Of a stretch of 64,000 nucleotides of DNA, positions 42,245 through 49,929 are shown piece after piece. Within the stretch, counting starts at the first letter, position 1; every line of letters starts with the position of its first letter. Under the pieces are notes generated by a model, which was given only the letters and a program-made list of their open reading frames with translations, made no database searches and was not told the origin of the DNA. Position numbers and translations under genes: made by a program. Source of the stretch: an uncultured Bacteroidales bacterium (GTDB lineage: Bacteria > Bacteroidota > Bacteroidia > Bacteroidales > P3); the NCBI GenBank assembly GCA_947168665.1, contig CAMVMX010000008.1, positions 62,001 to 126,000 of the forward strand, in the 5' to 3' direction.

Positions 42245-42823
42245 ATGCTGATACTTGGAATAGACCCTGGCACACAGGTGTTGGGCTATAGCGTCCTCGA
42301 CACCGACAGCACCAAGCCACGCTTGGTGGTCATGGACGTGCTTTATCTGCGCAAAATTGCCGACTTCCACCTCCGCATCCGCAAAATCTTTGACACCACC
42401 CAGCGCATCATCGACTCCTACCACCCCGACCACCTGGCCATCGAGGCCCCCTTTGCGGGCAAGAACGTGCAGTCCATGATCAAACTGGGCAAGGCCCAGG
42501 GGGTCGCCATCGGTGCTGCCATCAGCCGAGACCTATCCTATACCGAGTATGAGCCTACCGTAGTCAAGCAGCGCGTCACTGGCACAGGCAATGCCGCCAA
42601 AGAGCAGGTGGCCGCCATACTCCAGTCCATCTTCGGCTTCCGCGACATGCCCCAATATCTCGATGCCTCCGACGCGCTGGCCGTGGCCTATGCCTGCCAC
42701 CTCGAGTTTTCCGACCCCCTGGCCGACATCCGTTCCCAGCTCCGTCCCGCGCGCGCCCACAAGTCGCGCAAGCAGCAATGGACCGATTTCGTAACACAAA
42801 ATCCCGATTTAATAAACAATTAA
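42245..42823 (+). CDS. ruvC: Holliday junction endonuclease RuvC
   Basis: 192 residues. 'LILGIDPGTQVLGYSVLDTD' supplies the first catalytic Asp, 'HLAIEAPFAGKNVQSMIKLG' the Glu, and 'YLDASDALAVAYACHLEF' the last acidic pair. It resolves Holliday junctions with RuvAB, whose genes are not in the window. An SNF-family symporter gene begins 13 bp downstream and a transglutaminase-like lipoprotein gene after that, so ruvC leads a mixed operon. Confidence 0.97.
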   Translation: MLILGIDPGTQVLGYSVLDTDSTKPRLVVMDVLYLRKIADFHLRIRKIFDTTQRIIDSYHPDHLAIEAPFAGKNVQSMIKLGKAQGVAIGAAISRDLSYTEYEPTVVKQRVTGTGNAAKEQVAAILQSIFGFRDMPQYLDASDALAVAYACHLEFSDPLADIRSQLRPARAHKSRKQQWTDFVTQNPDLINN

Positions 42824-42836
42824 GCGACTTTCAACC

Positions 42837-44192
42837 ATGAGTACACAACAAAAATCCTTCTCATCCAGCCTCGGGGCCATCATGGCCGCCGTGGGTTCGG
42901 CCGTTGGCTTGGGCAACATTTGGCGGTTCCCCTACACCTGTGGCAAGTATGGGGGCGGGGCCTTCCTGCTGGTATACATCTGCTTCGTCTTCCTCATCGG
43001 CTCTGTACTGATGATGTCCGAATTTATCATCGGGCGCCGTGCGCAGCACACACCCATCAAAGCCTTCCAGACTCTCTGTCCGCGGCACAAGGCTTGGGGC
43101 CTGCTCGGACTGCTGGGTGTTGTCACCAGCTTCTTCATCCTTTCGCAATATTTAGTTCTTTCGGGCTGGACCACAGGCTATGTCAGCCACTCCATCACAG
43201 GCCAGCTGGCAGCCCTCGGCACCAGTTCTGCCCCCATTTCCGATCATTTCACCCAATTTTCCACCCATCCCTGGCAGCCCGTCACCTATCTGGTCATCTT
43301 CTCTGCGCTTGTGCTGCTGGTCATCATTGGCGGGGTGCAGAAGGGCATCGAGAACGTGTCCAAAGTGCTCATGCCTGTGCTGGCATTGCTCATCTTGGTA
43401 CTCTGCGTGCGCAGCCTCACACTTCCCGGCGCTATGAAAGGGGTCGAGTACCTCTTCTCGCCCGACTTCTCCAAACTTACCGGCGAGGGCATCCTTGCTG
43501 CTTTGGGCCAGGCCCTCTTCTCCCTCAGCGTAGGCATGGGTGTGATGCTTGTCTACGGCTCCTACATCCCCGTCAACGAGAATCTTTTCAAGACAGCCAT
43601 GTGGATTACCTCCTGCGACACCCTCATCGCCATCCTTTCCGGCCTGGCCATCTTCCCGGCCGTTTTCAGCTGTGGGCTCGACCCCGCCGGCGGTCCCGGC
43701 TTGGTATTCTGTGTCCTGCCCAATGTCTTCAACTCCATGGGCACGGCAGGCATCATCTTCTCCGTCCTCTTTTTCCTGCTGCTCACCGTGGCGGCTCTCA
43801 CCAGTGCCATATCCCTGCTCGAAGTCCTTACCTCCACCTTCGTTGAGCACACCCGCGCCCGCCGTGCTGTCGCCGCCATAGTCGTTTCTGTCCTTGTCAC
43901 AGCCCTCGGCATCCTCTTCTCCCTGTCGCTGGGCGACCTTTCGCATATCAAAATCACCGGCCTCACCCTCTTCGACTTTATCGACCGCGTCAACAGCATC
44001 TATCTCCCGCCCATCTGCGCTCTCGGCACCATCCTGTTCCTCGGCTGGATGATGCCCGATGCCGATGTGCGCGACGAATTCTCCAACCACGGCACCCTCA
44101 CCATCCGTTTCTACGGCCTGTTCCGTTTCATCGCGCGCTACATAGCCCCCTTGGCGCTTCTGGTCGTCTTCGTATCCGGTATCCTCCAGTAA
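42837..44192 (+). CDS. Sodium:neurotransmitter symporter family (LeuT fold) transporter
   Basis: 451 residues, about eleven to twelve membrane helices. The first helix is diagnostic: 'AAVGSAVGLGNIWRFPYTCG' with the unwound sodium-binding GNIWRFP. 'SVGMGVMLVYGSYIP' (helix 6 region) and 'LTSAISLLEVLTS' (helix 8) carry the other sodium and substrate contacts. Bacterial members take up amino acids such as Leu, Trp or Tyr with Na+. The substrate here cannot be called. Spacing is 13 bp after ruvC and 13 bp before the next gene. Confidence 0.93.
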   Translation: MSTQQKSFSSSLGAIMAAVGSAVGLGNIWRFPYTCGKYGGGAFLLVYICFVFLIGSVLMMSEFIIGRRAQHTPIKAFQTLCPRHKAWGLLGLLGVVTSFFILSQYLVLSGWTTGYVSHSITGQLAALGTSSAPISDHFTQFSTHPWQPVTYLVIFSALVLLVIIGGVQKGIENVSKVLMPVLALLILVLCVRSLTLPGAMKGVEYLFSPDFSKLTGEGILAALGQALFSLSVGMGVMLVYGSYIPVNENLFKTAMWITSCDTLIAILSGLAIFPAVFSCGLDPAGGPGLVFCVLPNVFNSMGTAGIIFSVLFFLLLTVAALTSAISLLEVLTSTFVEHTRARRAVAAIVVSVLVTALGILFSLSLGDLSHIKITGLTLFDFIDRVNSIYLPPICALGTILFLGWMMPDADVRDEFSNHGTLTIRFYGLFRFIARYIAPLALLVVFVSGILQ

Positions 44193-44205
44193 TCCCCAGT
44201 CAGTC

Positions 44206-45474
44206 ATGAACCGTCTTTCCATTCCCGCAATCCTGCTCCTGCTGGCCCTTGTCGGCTGCCACCAGGCCAAGCCCAAAGTCTACGACCCCTCCTACGTCCG
44301 CTTTGAAGCCTCCTATAACCCCTACCTCGAAAACCAGTTCTACCCCTCCCTCGTCATGGGTGTCGCCAGCCTCACCGACCAGCGCTTCGGCTTCAACGAC
44401 ACCAACGCCCTCTTCACCGTATCCGTCACCGCCCCCGTCAGCAACTCCGTCCTCCGCATCACCATCGACTCCTCCAACCTCAACTACGTCACCATCTTCC
44501 AAGAGGTACTCCCCGTCAAGGACATCCGCTATACTTTCCACCCCTCCATCAAGTGGAAATACGACCAGCTCTACAAAATCCGCCAGCAGGGCACCGCCGA
44601 CCTGACCTTCACCTGCTACATCAACGACGAGGAAGTCGACATCAAAAATGTCCGCATCAACTACCGCTCTGCCAACGACTGCCTCCTCAGCATACTCGAT
44701 GCCGACGGCCGATTCCATGACTTCCGCTGGCTTTTCGCGGCCTACGTCAACGAGGAGCACCCTTTCATCGACAGCATCCTCACCGACATCATGCAGCAAG
44801 GTGTCATCACACGCATCACGGGCTACCAGAAGGATGCCCAAAGCGTTGTCAGCCAAGCCGAGGCCATCTGGTACTACGCCCTCGAGCGCGGCATCACCTA
44901 TTCGTCCATTTCCTGCACCTCCACCCCCACCAAACGGGCCACCCTGCAGCACATCCGCTTCTTCGACCAGGTCTACAACACCCGTCAGGCCAACTGTGTC
45001 GACGCCTGCGTTTTCTTTGCCTCCATCATGCGTAAAATCGGGCTCAAACCCGTCATCTTTGTCGAACCCTGCCACGCCTACCTCGGCTACTATACCGACA
45101 GCCGCCGCCGCACCCTCCGTCTGCTCGAAACCACCATCACCAGCTGGGCCGACTTCCCTGCCCTCACCCGCAACTACCAAGAAACCCTCCAGCGCAATCC
45201 CGACGCCAAGGGCAGCGAGCGGATATCCAACGGCATGAATGCCAAATACACCAAATACCTCACCGCCGACCAGCGGCAGCGGTGGGAGAACGGCACCCTC
45301 TCATTCGACGAGTTCAAGCGCGCCGTGGCGCACACCCTCTTCCAGAAAGCCACCGACTACGACCTTGACAACTACAAAAACAACCGCAAGTACTTCTCCG
45401 ACCCCTCCAACCCCACCTACCAGCAACTCGACATCGAGCTGCTCCGCAAAACCGTCCAGCCCATCAATGGCTGA
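44206..45474 (+). CDS. Lipoprotein with transglutaminase-like domain
   Basis: 422 residues. The signal peptide 'LSIPAILLLLALVGC' ends in a lipobox. A beta-rich N-terminal region (about 25-160) is followed by a transglutaminase-like core: 'RQANCVDACVFFASIMRKIG' with the nucleophile Cys (about 266), then 'VEPCHAYLGYYTD' with the His (about 288). The third residue, usually Asp, is not certain; 'LLETTITSWADF' follows at the right place. It may be a peptidase or acyl transferase at the outer membrane or periplasm (inference). Codon use is heavily C-ending. It ends the ruvC operon, 13 bp after the symporter. Confidence 0.75.
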   Translation: MNRLSIPAILLLLALVGCHQAKPKVYDPSYVRFEASYNPYLENQFYPSLVMGVASLTDQRFGFNDTNALFTVSVTAPVSNSVLRITIDSSNLNYVTIFQEVLPVKDIRYTFHPSIKWKYDQLYKIRQQGTADLTFTCYINDEEVDIKNVRINYRSANDCLLSILDADGRFHDFRWLFAAYVNEEHPFIDSILTDIMQQGVITRITGYQKDAQSVVSQAEAIWYYALERGITYSSISCTSTPTKRATLQHIRFFDQVYNTRQANCVDACVFFASIMRKIGLKPVIFVEPCHAYLGYYTDSRRRTLRLLETTITSWADFPALTRNYQETLQRNPDAKGSERISNGMNAKYTKYLTADQRQRWENGTLSFDEFKRAVAHTLFQKATDYDLDNYKNNRKYFSDPSNPTYQQLDIELLRKTVQPING

Positions 45475-45526
45475 CCCCCTCAGTCCCACACTCCGCCAAA
45501 CCCTCGTCCCGCCACCCACATAAAAA

Positions 45527-45556
45527 CGCAGAGCCACCCGCATGGATGGCTCTGCG
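45527..45556. terminator. Bidirectional terminator between convergent genes
   Basis: Perfect 10-bp stem CGCAGAGCCA/TGGCTCTGCG (45527-45536, 45547-45556) with A-rich sequence on the left and T-rich on the right. It serves the plus gene ending at 45474 and the minus gene ending at 45579. Confidence 0.85.
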
Positions 45557-45578
45557 CTCTTTATTGTATGCAAGGTGT

Positions 45579-47243
45579 TCAGTCCTTGATGTTGGGCTCT
45601 TCGAGACCCAGATGTTTCTTCTTGTCCACCACTTTTAGATACAGGCCAATCAGCAGTGCGGCCACACCCAAGGCGGCCAGCATCACCAGTGCCCACTGGT
45701 AGTCGTAAGGCACCAGCACGCCCGTCTCGCCCGCCTCAATGGCGGCCTTGGCGTCAATCACAGCCTGGTTGGTGGCGTTGGAGCTCTCAAGCACGTTGCC
45801 GATAAGCAGCGGGAAGAGCCACAGGCCAATGTTCTGAATCCAGAAAATCAGTGCGTATGCCGAGCCGATAATCTTCTCGTCCACCAGCTTGGGCACCGAA
45901 GGCCACAAAGCGGCGGGCACCAGCGAGAACGAGGCACCCAGCACCAAGATTGTGACGTAGGCCACAATCGTGCCGCCCACGGCGCTGCCCTTGAACATAG
46001 GCAGGATGAAGGCAAAAGTGAGGTGACAGATAACCAGCAGGATAGAACCAATCATCAGCATCGAAGCAGCCTTGCCCTTGTGGTCCACATAGTTGCCCAG
46101 GATGGGGGTGATGGCCACAGCCAGCAGCGGGAAGACGGCGAAAATCGTCTCGGCTGTGCCGCGCATATAGCCCATATAGCAATACACCACTAAGGCCACG
46201 ACGGCCAGCGCCATCAAACCATACTTCATGCCCTTCTTCTTCGAGAAGTTACTTGCAAAAGCGCACACAGCCACCAGCAGCATGATGATGTACTGCACAA
46301 TGGTGACCGACTCGCCACCCCAGAACGAACTCGGGTCGGCCGGGTTGAGCGTCAGGTTGCACTGCAGCATATTCACAGCATACTTCTGGAAGGGGAAGAT
46401 GGCGCTGTAGTAAAGCACACACAGCAAAGCCACCAGCCAGAAACCCAGGCTGGAGAAAATCTTGCCGATGTCGCTGATTTTGAATGGGTCGTCCTTCTCC
46501 TCGGCCTCGCCGGTCTGTGCGTCAAGCTTTTTGTCCATGAAGAAGTAGGTGACGAACATAATCAGTGCGATGCACAGCAGCACCACGCCAAAGGCCACCG
46601 AGCGGCTCACATTCACGCTGCCGCCCAGCTTGGCAAAATAGGGCGAGAAAATCATGCACGTGGCCACACCCAAGCGGGCCAGAGCCATCTCGCTGCCCAT
46701 GGCCAAAGCTGTCTCGCGGCCCTTGAACCATTTCACAATACCGCGGCTCACCGTGATGCCGGCCATTTCGGCTCCGCATCCGAAAAGCATGAATCCGATA
46801 GCAGCCAGCTTGGCCGACGCGGGCATTCCGCGGTAGAACGGCGACACGCCCAGCTCGTCGAACAGCGGGATGTAGTTCAGGTTGTTGGTAAACCAGTTCT
46901 CCAGGCTGCTGCCCATAAAGGAGGGGCTGATGGCGTAGTACTTAATCAGTCCGCCCACCAGCATCACTGCGCCCGACAGCACAGCGGTGAAGCGTACCCC
47001 CATCTTGTCGAGGATGATGCCCGCGAAGATGAGGAAGAAAACGAACACGTTGAGGAAGGTCTCCGAACTCTGCATCGTGCCGAAGGCTTTCGAATCCCAC
47101 CCGCGGGTGGACTCCATCAAGTCCTTGATGGGTGACAAAATGTCCATGAAAATGTAGGCACAGAACATGGCCAGTGCCAACAGCAACAGCGCTATCCACC
47201 GCATGGCGGCGCTGTCGCGAAGAGTTTTAATGTTTTCTGTCAT
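45579..47243 (-). CDS. Major facilitator superfamily transporter
   Basis: 554 residues with about twelve membrane helices and an extra extracellular loop near 100-140 ('MGSSLENWFTNNLNYIPLFDE'). 'GIILDKMGVRFTAVLSGAV' is the MFS motif A-like loop after helix 2. 'VSRGIVKWFKGRETALAMG' and, in the second half, 'GNYVDHKGKAASMLMIGSIL' repeat the pattern. The sequence recalls the nitrate/oxalate-type MFS branches, but the substrate is unknown. It is a single-gene unit with its own promoter (47293). Confidence 0.88.
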   Translation of the reverse strand: MTENIKTLRDSAAMRWIALLLLALAMFCAYIFMDILSPIKDLMESTRGWDSKAFGTMQSSETFLNVFVFFLIFAGIILDKMGVRFTAVLSGAVMLVGGLIKYYAISPSFMGSSLENWFTNNLNYIPLFDELGVSPFYRGMPASAKLAAIGFMLFGCGAEMAGITVSRGIVKWFKGRETALAMGSEMALARLGVATCMIFSPYFAKLGGSVNVSRSVAFGVVLLCIALIMFVTYFFMDKKLDAQTGEAEEKDDPFKISDIGKIFSSLGFWLVALLCVLYYSAIFPFQKYAVNMLQCNLTLNPADPSSFWGGESVTIVQYIIMLLVAVCAFASNFSKKKGMKYGLMALAVVALVVYCYMGYMRGTAETIFAVFPLLAVAITPILGNYVDHKGKAASMLMIGSILLVICHLTFAFILPMFKGSAVGGTIVAYVTILVLGASFSLVPAALWPSVPKLVDEKIIGSAYALIFWIQNIGLWLFPLLIGNVLESSNATNQAVIDAKAAIEAGETGVLVPYDYQWALVMLAALGVAALLIGLYLKVVDKKKHLGLEEPNIKD

Positions 47244-47292
47244 AATTGTATTGTATTTTTATTGTTTATTCCTCCAAGCGAGTTTCGATTTG

Positions 47293-47300
47293 CAAAATTA
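47293..47300 (-). promoter_or_regulatory. -7 box of the MFS transporter gene
   Basis: Minus-strand TAATTTTG, 50 bp before the ATG at 47243. Confidence 0.6.
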
Positions 47301-47313
47301 CAAAAAAAAATCG

Positions 47314-47321
47314 TATATTTG
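47314..47321 (+). promoter_or_regulatory. Orphan plus-strand -7 box
   Basis: TATATTTG followed by C has the same form as the working promoters in this window, but no recognised plus-strand gene begins before 48318, which has its own promoter. Confidence 0.5.
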
Positions 47322-47610
47322 CATCTCCTGCCCAGAAATCTTTCGTTTTTCCTTCAGCTTTCCGCCGTTTTGTGCGGGGCTTTTCGGGGAGGGCGGCCTT
47401 TGCGCCGAGCCGCGAATGCTTTATTGCCAACGGGTTGCACCGGACTCTGGTTCGCGCGGGGCTGTTGGCGCACTTGGTTCGCCCCTTGTGCGGTTGTCCG
47501 GTGCTGGTCAGTCCCCATTTCTACCACCGGCGGAGGACAGAGTGAGTTTTAAATGCCGTCATTCGGGTGTGGGACGAGTGGGCTTGGAGGGGTGAGCGGG
47601 GGTGCAAAAA

Positions 47611-47643
47611 CGACGGCTCCGGCCTGTGGGGCTGGAGCCGTCG
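47611..47643 (-). terminator. Rho-independent terminator of the beta-barrel gene
   Basis: Stem CGACGGCTCC/GGAGCCGTCG (47611-47620, 47634-47643), then TTTTTG on the minus strand, 23 bp past the stop at 47666. It may also stop plus-strand transcripts from 47314. Confidence 0.88.
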
Positions 47644-47665
47644 GACTGTTTACAATGTTCTGAGG

Positions 47666-48127
47666 TTAGAAGCAGAATCTCAGGCCGAGGGCGACGCCGT
47701 AGCCGAAGCCGGAGGCGTGGCCGAGGAGATCCCATTGCGGACGGAAGTCGATGGACACCTGCAGGGGGATGCTGAATTTGTATTCAAGACCGATTTGGGC
47801 ATCGAGGCCGATACCGAAATTGTCGCTCTCATATTTACCGGTATAGAGACCGGCGTTGGCACCGATACCGGCATACCAGCCGAGGCCGCCGCTGATGTTC
47901 CAGTTCCACTGGTAGATACCGGTGAGGTTGATGTACGAACCCCAGTCCTTGTAGTTGTGCCATCCGAGGTCGAGTTCCAGGCGGTTGGCGGAGCCGAGGC
48001 CGTGCTGGAAGGAGAGTTCGGCTGCGGAGCTGTTGCCGAAGGCACCGCGGATACCGATTGCGTTCTGTGCGTTGCCGGCAAATCCGAGGGCAACGACGGC
48101 GAATAAGAGTACAAAAACTTTCTTCAT
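47666..48127 (-). CDS. Small outer-membrane beta-barrel protein
   Basis: 153 residues. The signal peptide is 'VFVLLFAVVALGFAGNAQ'. The rest alternates polar and aromatic residues in about eight strands, e.g. 'RLELDLGWHNYKDWGSYINL', 'WNWNISGGLGWYAGIGANAG' and 'GYGVALGLRFCF'. The terminal Phe is normal for BamA-dependent barrels. It resembles small OmpX/OmpW-size barrels of unknown role. It has its own promoter (48191) and terminator. Confidence 0.85.
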   Translation of the reverse strand: MKKVFVLLFAVVALGFAGNAQNAIGIRGAFGNSSAAELSFQHGLGSANRLELDLGWHNYKDWGSYINLTGIYQWNWNISGGLGWYAGIGANAGLYTGKYESDNFGIGLDAQIGLEYKFSIPLQVSIDFRPQWDLLGHASGFGYGVALGLRFCF

Positions 48128-48190
48128 AATGTTGTTGTTTTAAATTGATTATTAATTTGAGTTTTGTTGTTTGCCGTTTATTACGAAATG

Positions 48191-48198
48191 CAAAAATA
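48191..48198 (-). promoter_or_regulatory. -7 box of the small beta-barrel gene
   Basis: Minus-strand TATTTTTG, 64 bp before the ATG at 48127. Confidence 0.6.
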
Positions 48199-48230
48199 CA
48201 AAAAAAACAGGGATTGTGGTTTTTTTTTTG

Positions 48231-48238
48231 TATTTTTG
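48231..48238 (+). promoter_or_regulatory. -7 box of nadE
   Basis: TATTTTTG followed by C, preceded by a T-run, 80 bp before the nadE ATG. Confidence 0.6.
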
Positions 48239-48317
48239 CACTTCATTTTTGGCCCGGAGGGTTTAAACCTTCGCCATTAATCCCGTACATGACAGAATGA
48301 TAGTAATATTTTAAGAT

Positions 48318-49874
48318 ATGAATATACATATAGTTCAACACGACATTGTGTCTAATAATCCCGAAGAGAATTTGAAATGGATTGTCGAGGAGCTGGACCG
48401 CCCCGAGAGCAGGGAGGCACTGCTTACGGTGTTTCCCGCCTGCACGTTGTGCGGGGCCCCGCTTTACGGTTCGGTGGCTTACACCGACCTGCAGAAACGC
48501 GCCCAGGCGGCGTTGCAGGAGCTGGTGCAGCGGTCGGAGCACAGGGCGTTCCTGGTGGGTATGCCGTTGCAGATTCAGGACCGCGGACTGTGCAACGCCA
48601 TTGTATTTGTGCAGAACTGCGCCATACGCGGCATCGTCACCAAGAAGTATCTGGCCCCTGACGAGCAACGCTATTTTGTGCGTGGCGAAGGGGTGCAGAT
48701 GATTCAGTATCAGGACCAGTTGCTGGCCATCGGGTTCTATGAGGATTTGAAGGAGCTGTCCAAGTCGCACGCCGGGCAGCCGGATGTGGTGATTTGCTGC
48801 GGATGCAATGTGTTCGACTACAACAAGCCCTACCGCATCCGCTACCGTATGCATAAGCTGGTGGAGAACTACAATGCCGCGCTGGTTTTTGCCAACCGCA
48901 CGGGTGGCGAGGGGAGCCTGTTGTTTGCCGGCGGCTCGATGGCGCTGAATGCGGCAGGGATGGTGCTTTGTCAATTCCCCTATTTCGAGGCCCACGCCGC
49001 GAGTGTCGATTTGCAGCTGATGGAGGAGTGCGAGGATGAGAAGCCCGAGGCTGTGGCCTTGGTGTATAAGGCTTTGGTGACCGGGCTGCGCGACTATTTC
49101 CGCAAGAATCATCTGCAGCGGGCGGTGCTCGGGCTGTCGGGCGGCATGGATTCGGCCATGGTGTGCCTGCTGGCGGCCGATGCCCTGGGGCCGGAGAATG
49201 TGCATGGCATATTGATGCCGTCGCAGTATTCGACAGACCATTCGGTGAATGACGCCGTCGAGCTGGCCAAGAATCTGGGTGTGGCTTATGACATTGTGCC
49301 TATCAAGCCGATGTTTGACTTGCTGAGGGAGACGATGAAGCCCGTGTTTGGCGACCGCCCGGAGGATGTGACCGAAGAGAATATGCAGGCCCGCATCCGC
49401 GGCATGATAGTGATGAGTTATGCCAACAAGTTCGGGGCCATGGCACTGAACACTACCAACAAGTCGGAGGCGGCCATGGGCTACGGCACCCTCTACGGCG
49501 ACAGCTGCGGAGGATTGAGTGTAATCGGCGACCTGTATAAGACTGAGGTATATGAGCTGGGCGAATATGTGAACCGCGAGGGGGTGCGCATCCCCGTCAA
49601 TACCATACAGAAGGCTCCGTCGGCCGAGTTGCGGCCCGGCCAGAAGGACAGCGACTCGCTCCCGGACTACAGTGTGCTGGACAATATCTTGAACCTCCAT
49701 ATTGAGGAGCAGATGTGCCAGGAGGAGATTGTGGCCGAGGGCTATGACGAGAAGATGGTGGCCGAAGTGTTGCGCAAGGTGCGCATCAACGAGTGGAAAA
49801 GACTGCAGTTTGCCCCGGTGTTGAAGGTGTCGCCCATGAGTTTCGGCATCGACCGCCGTGTGCCGGTGTCGTGA
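48318..49874 (+). CDS. nadE: NAD+ synthetase with degenerate N-terminal glutaminase (nitrilase) domain
   Basis: 518 residues. The C-terminal half is a complete NAD synthetase: the ATP loop 'LGLSGGMDSAMVCLLAADAL' (about 271-290), 'MPSQYSTDHSVNDA', 'TTNKSEAAMGYGTLYGD' and 'PSAELRPGQKDSDSLPDY'. The N-terminal half aligns with the nitrilase-type amidase that supplies ammonia from glutamine, but two of the three catalytic residues are gone: the Glu of 'FPE' is Ala41 ('TVFPACTLCGAP') and the Cys of 'ICED' is Tyr141 ('IGFYEDLKE'). The Lys remains (109 or 110, 'KKYLAPDEQRYF'). The protein should therefore use free ammonia or an outside ammonia donor (inference). Confidence 0.92.
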   Translation: MNIHIVQHDIVSNNPEENLKWIVEELDRPESREALLTVFPACTLCGAPLYGSVAYTDLQKRAQAALQELVQRSEHRAFLVGMPLQIQDRGLCNAIVFVQNCAIRGIVTKKYLAPDEQRYFVRGEGVQMIQYQDQLLAIGFYEDLKELSKSHAGQPDVVICCGCNVFDYNKPYRIRYRMHKLVENYNAALVFANRTGGEGSLLFAGGSMALNAAGMVLCQFPYFEAHAASVDLQLMEECEDEKPEAVALVYKALVTGLRDYFRKNHLQRAVLGLSGGMDSAMVCLLAADALGPENVHGILMPSQYSTDHSVNDAVELAKNLGVAYDIVPIKPMFDLLRETMKPVFGDRPEDVTEENMQARIRGMIVMSYANKFGAMALNTTNKSEAAMGYGTLYGDSCGGLSVIGDLYKTEVYELGEYVNREGVRIPVNTIQKAPSAELRPGQKDSDSLPDYSVLDNILNLHIEEQMCQEEIVAEGYDEKMVAEVLRKVRINEWKRLQFAPVLKVSPMSFGIDRRVPVS

Positions 49875-49929
49875 GGACAGAGTGTGAGGATGCGTAAATT
49901 GGGGTATTGTCATATTGACCTTTAGCGTA

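Larger units (their letters stand above)
47244..47610. other. Gap with a divergent promoter pair and no known plus-strand gene
   Basis: The AT-rich 47285-47325 part holds two opposed -7 boxes. From there to 47610 the sequence is GC-rich. The plus promoter could transcribe it: the only ATG-started frame of note is 47419-47595 (about 58 codons, starting MLYCQRVAPDSG), whose composition is not convincingly protein-like. An untranslated RNA ending at the 47611 hairpin is possible. Confidence 0.4.
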
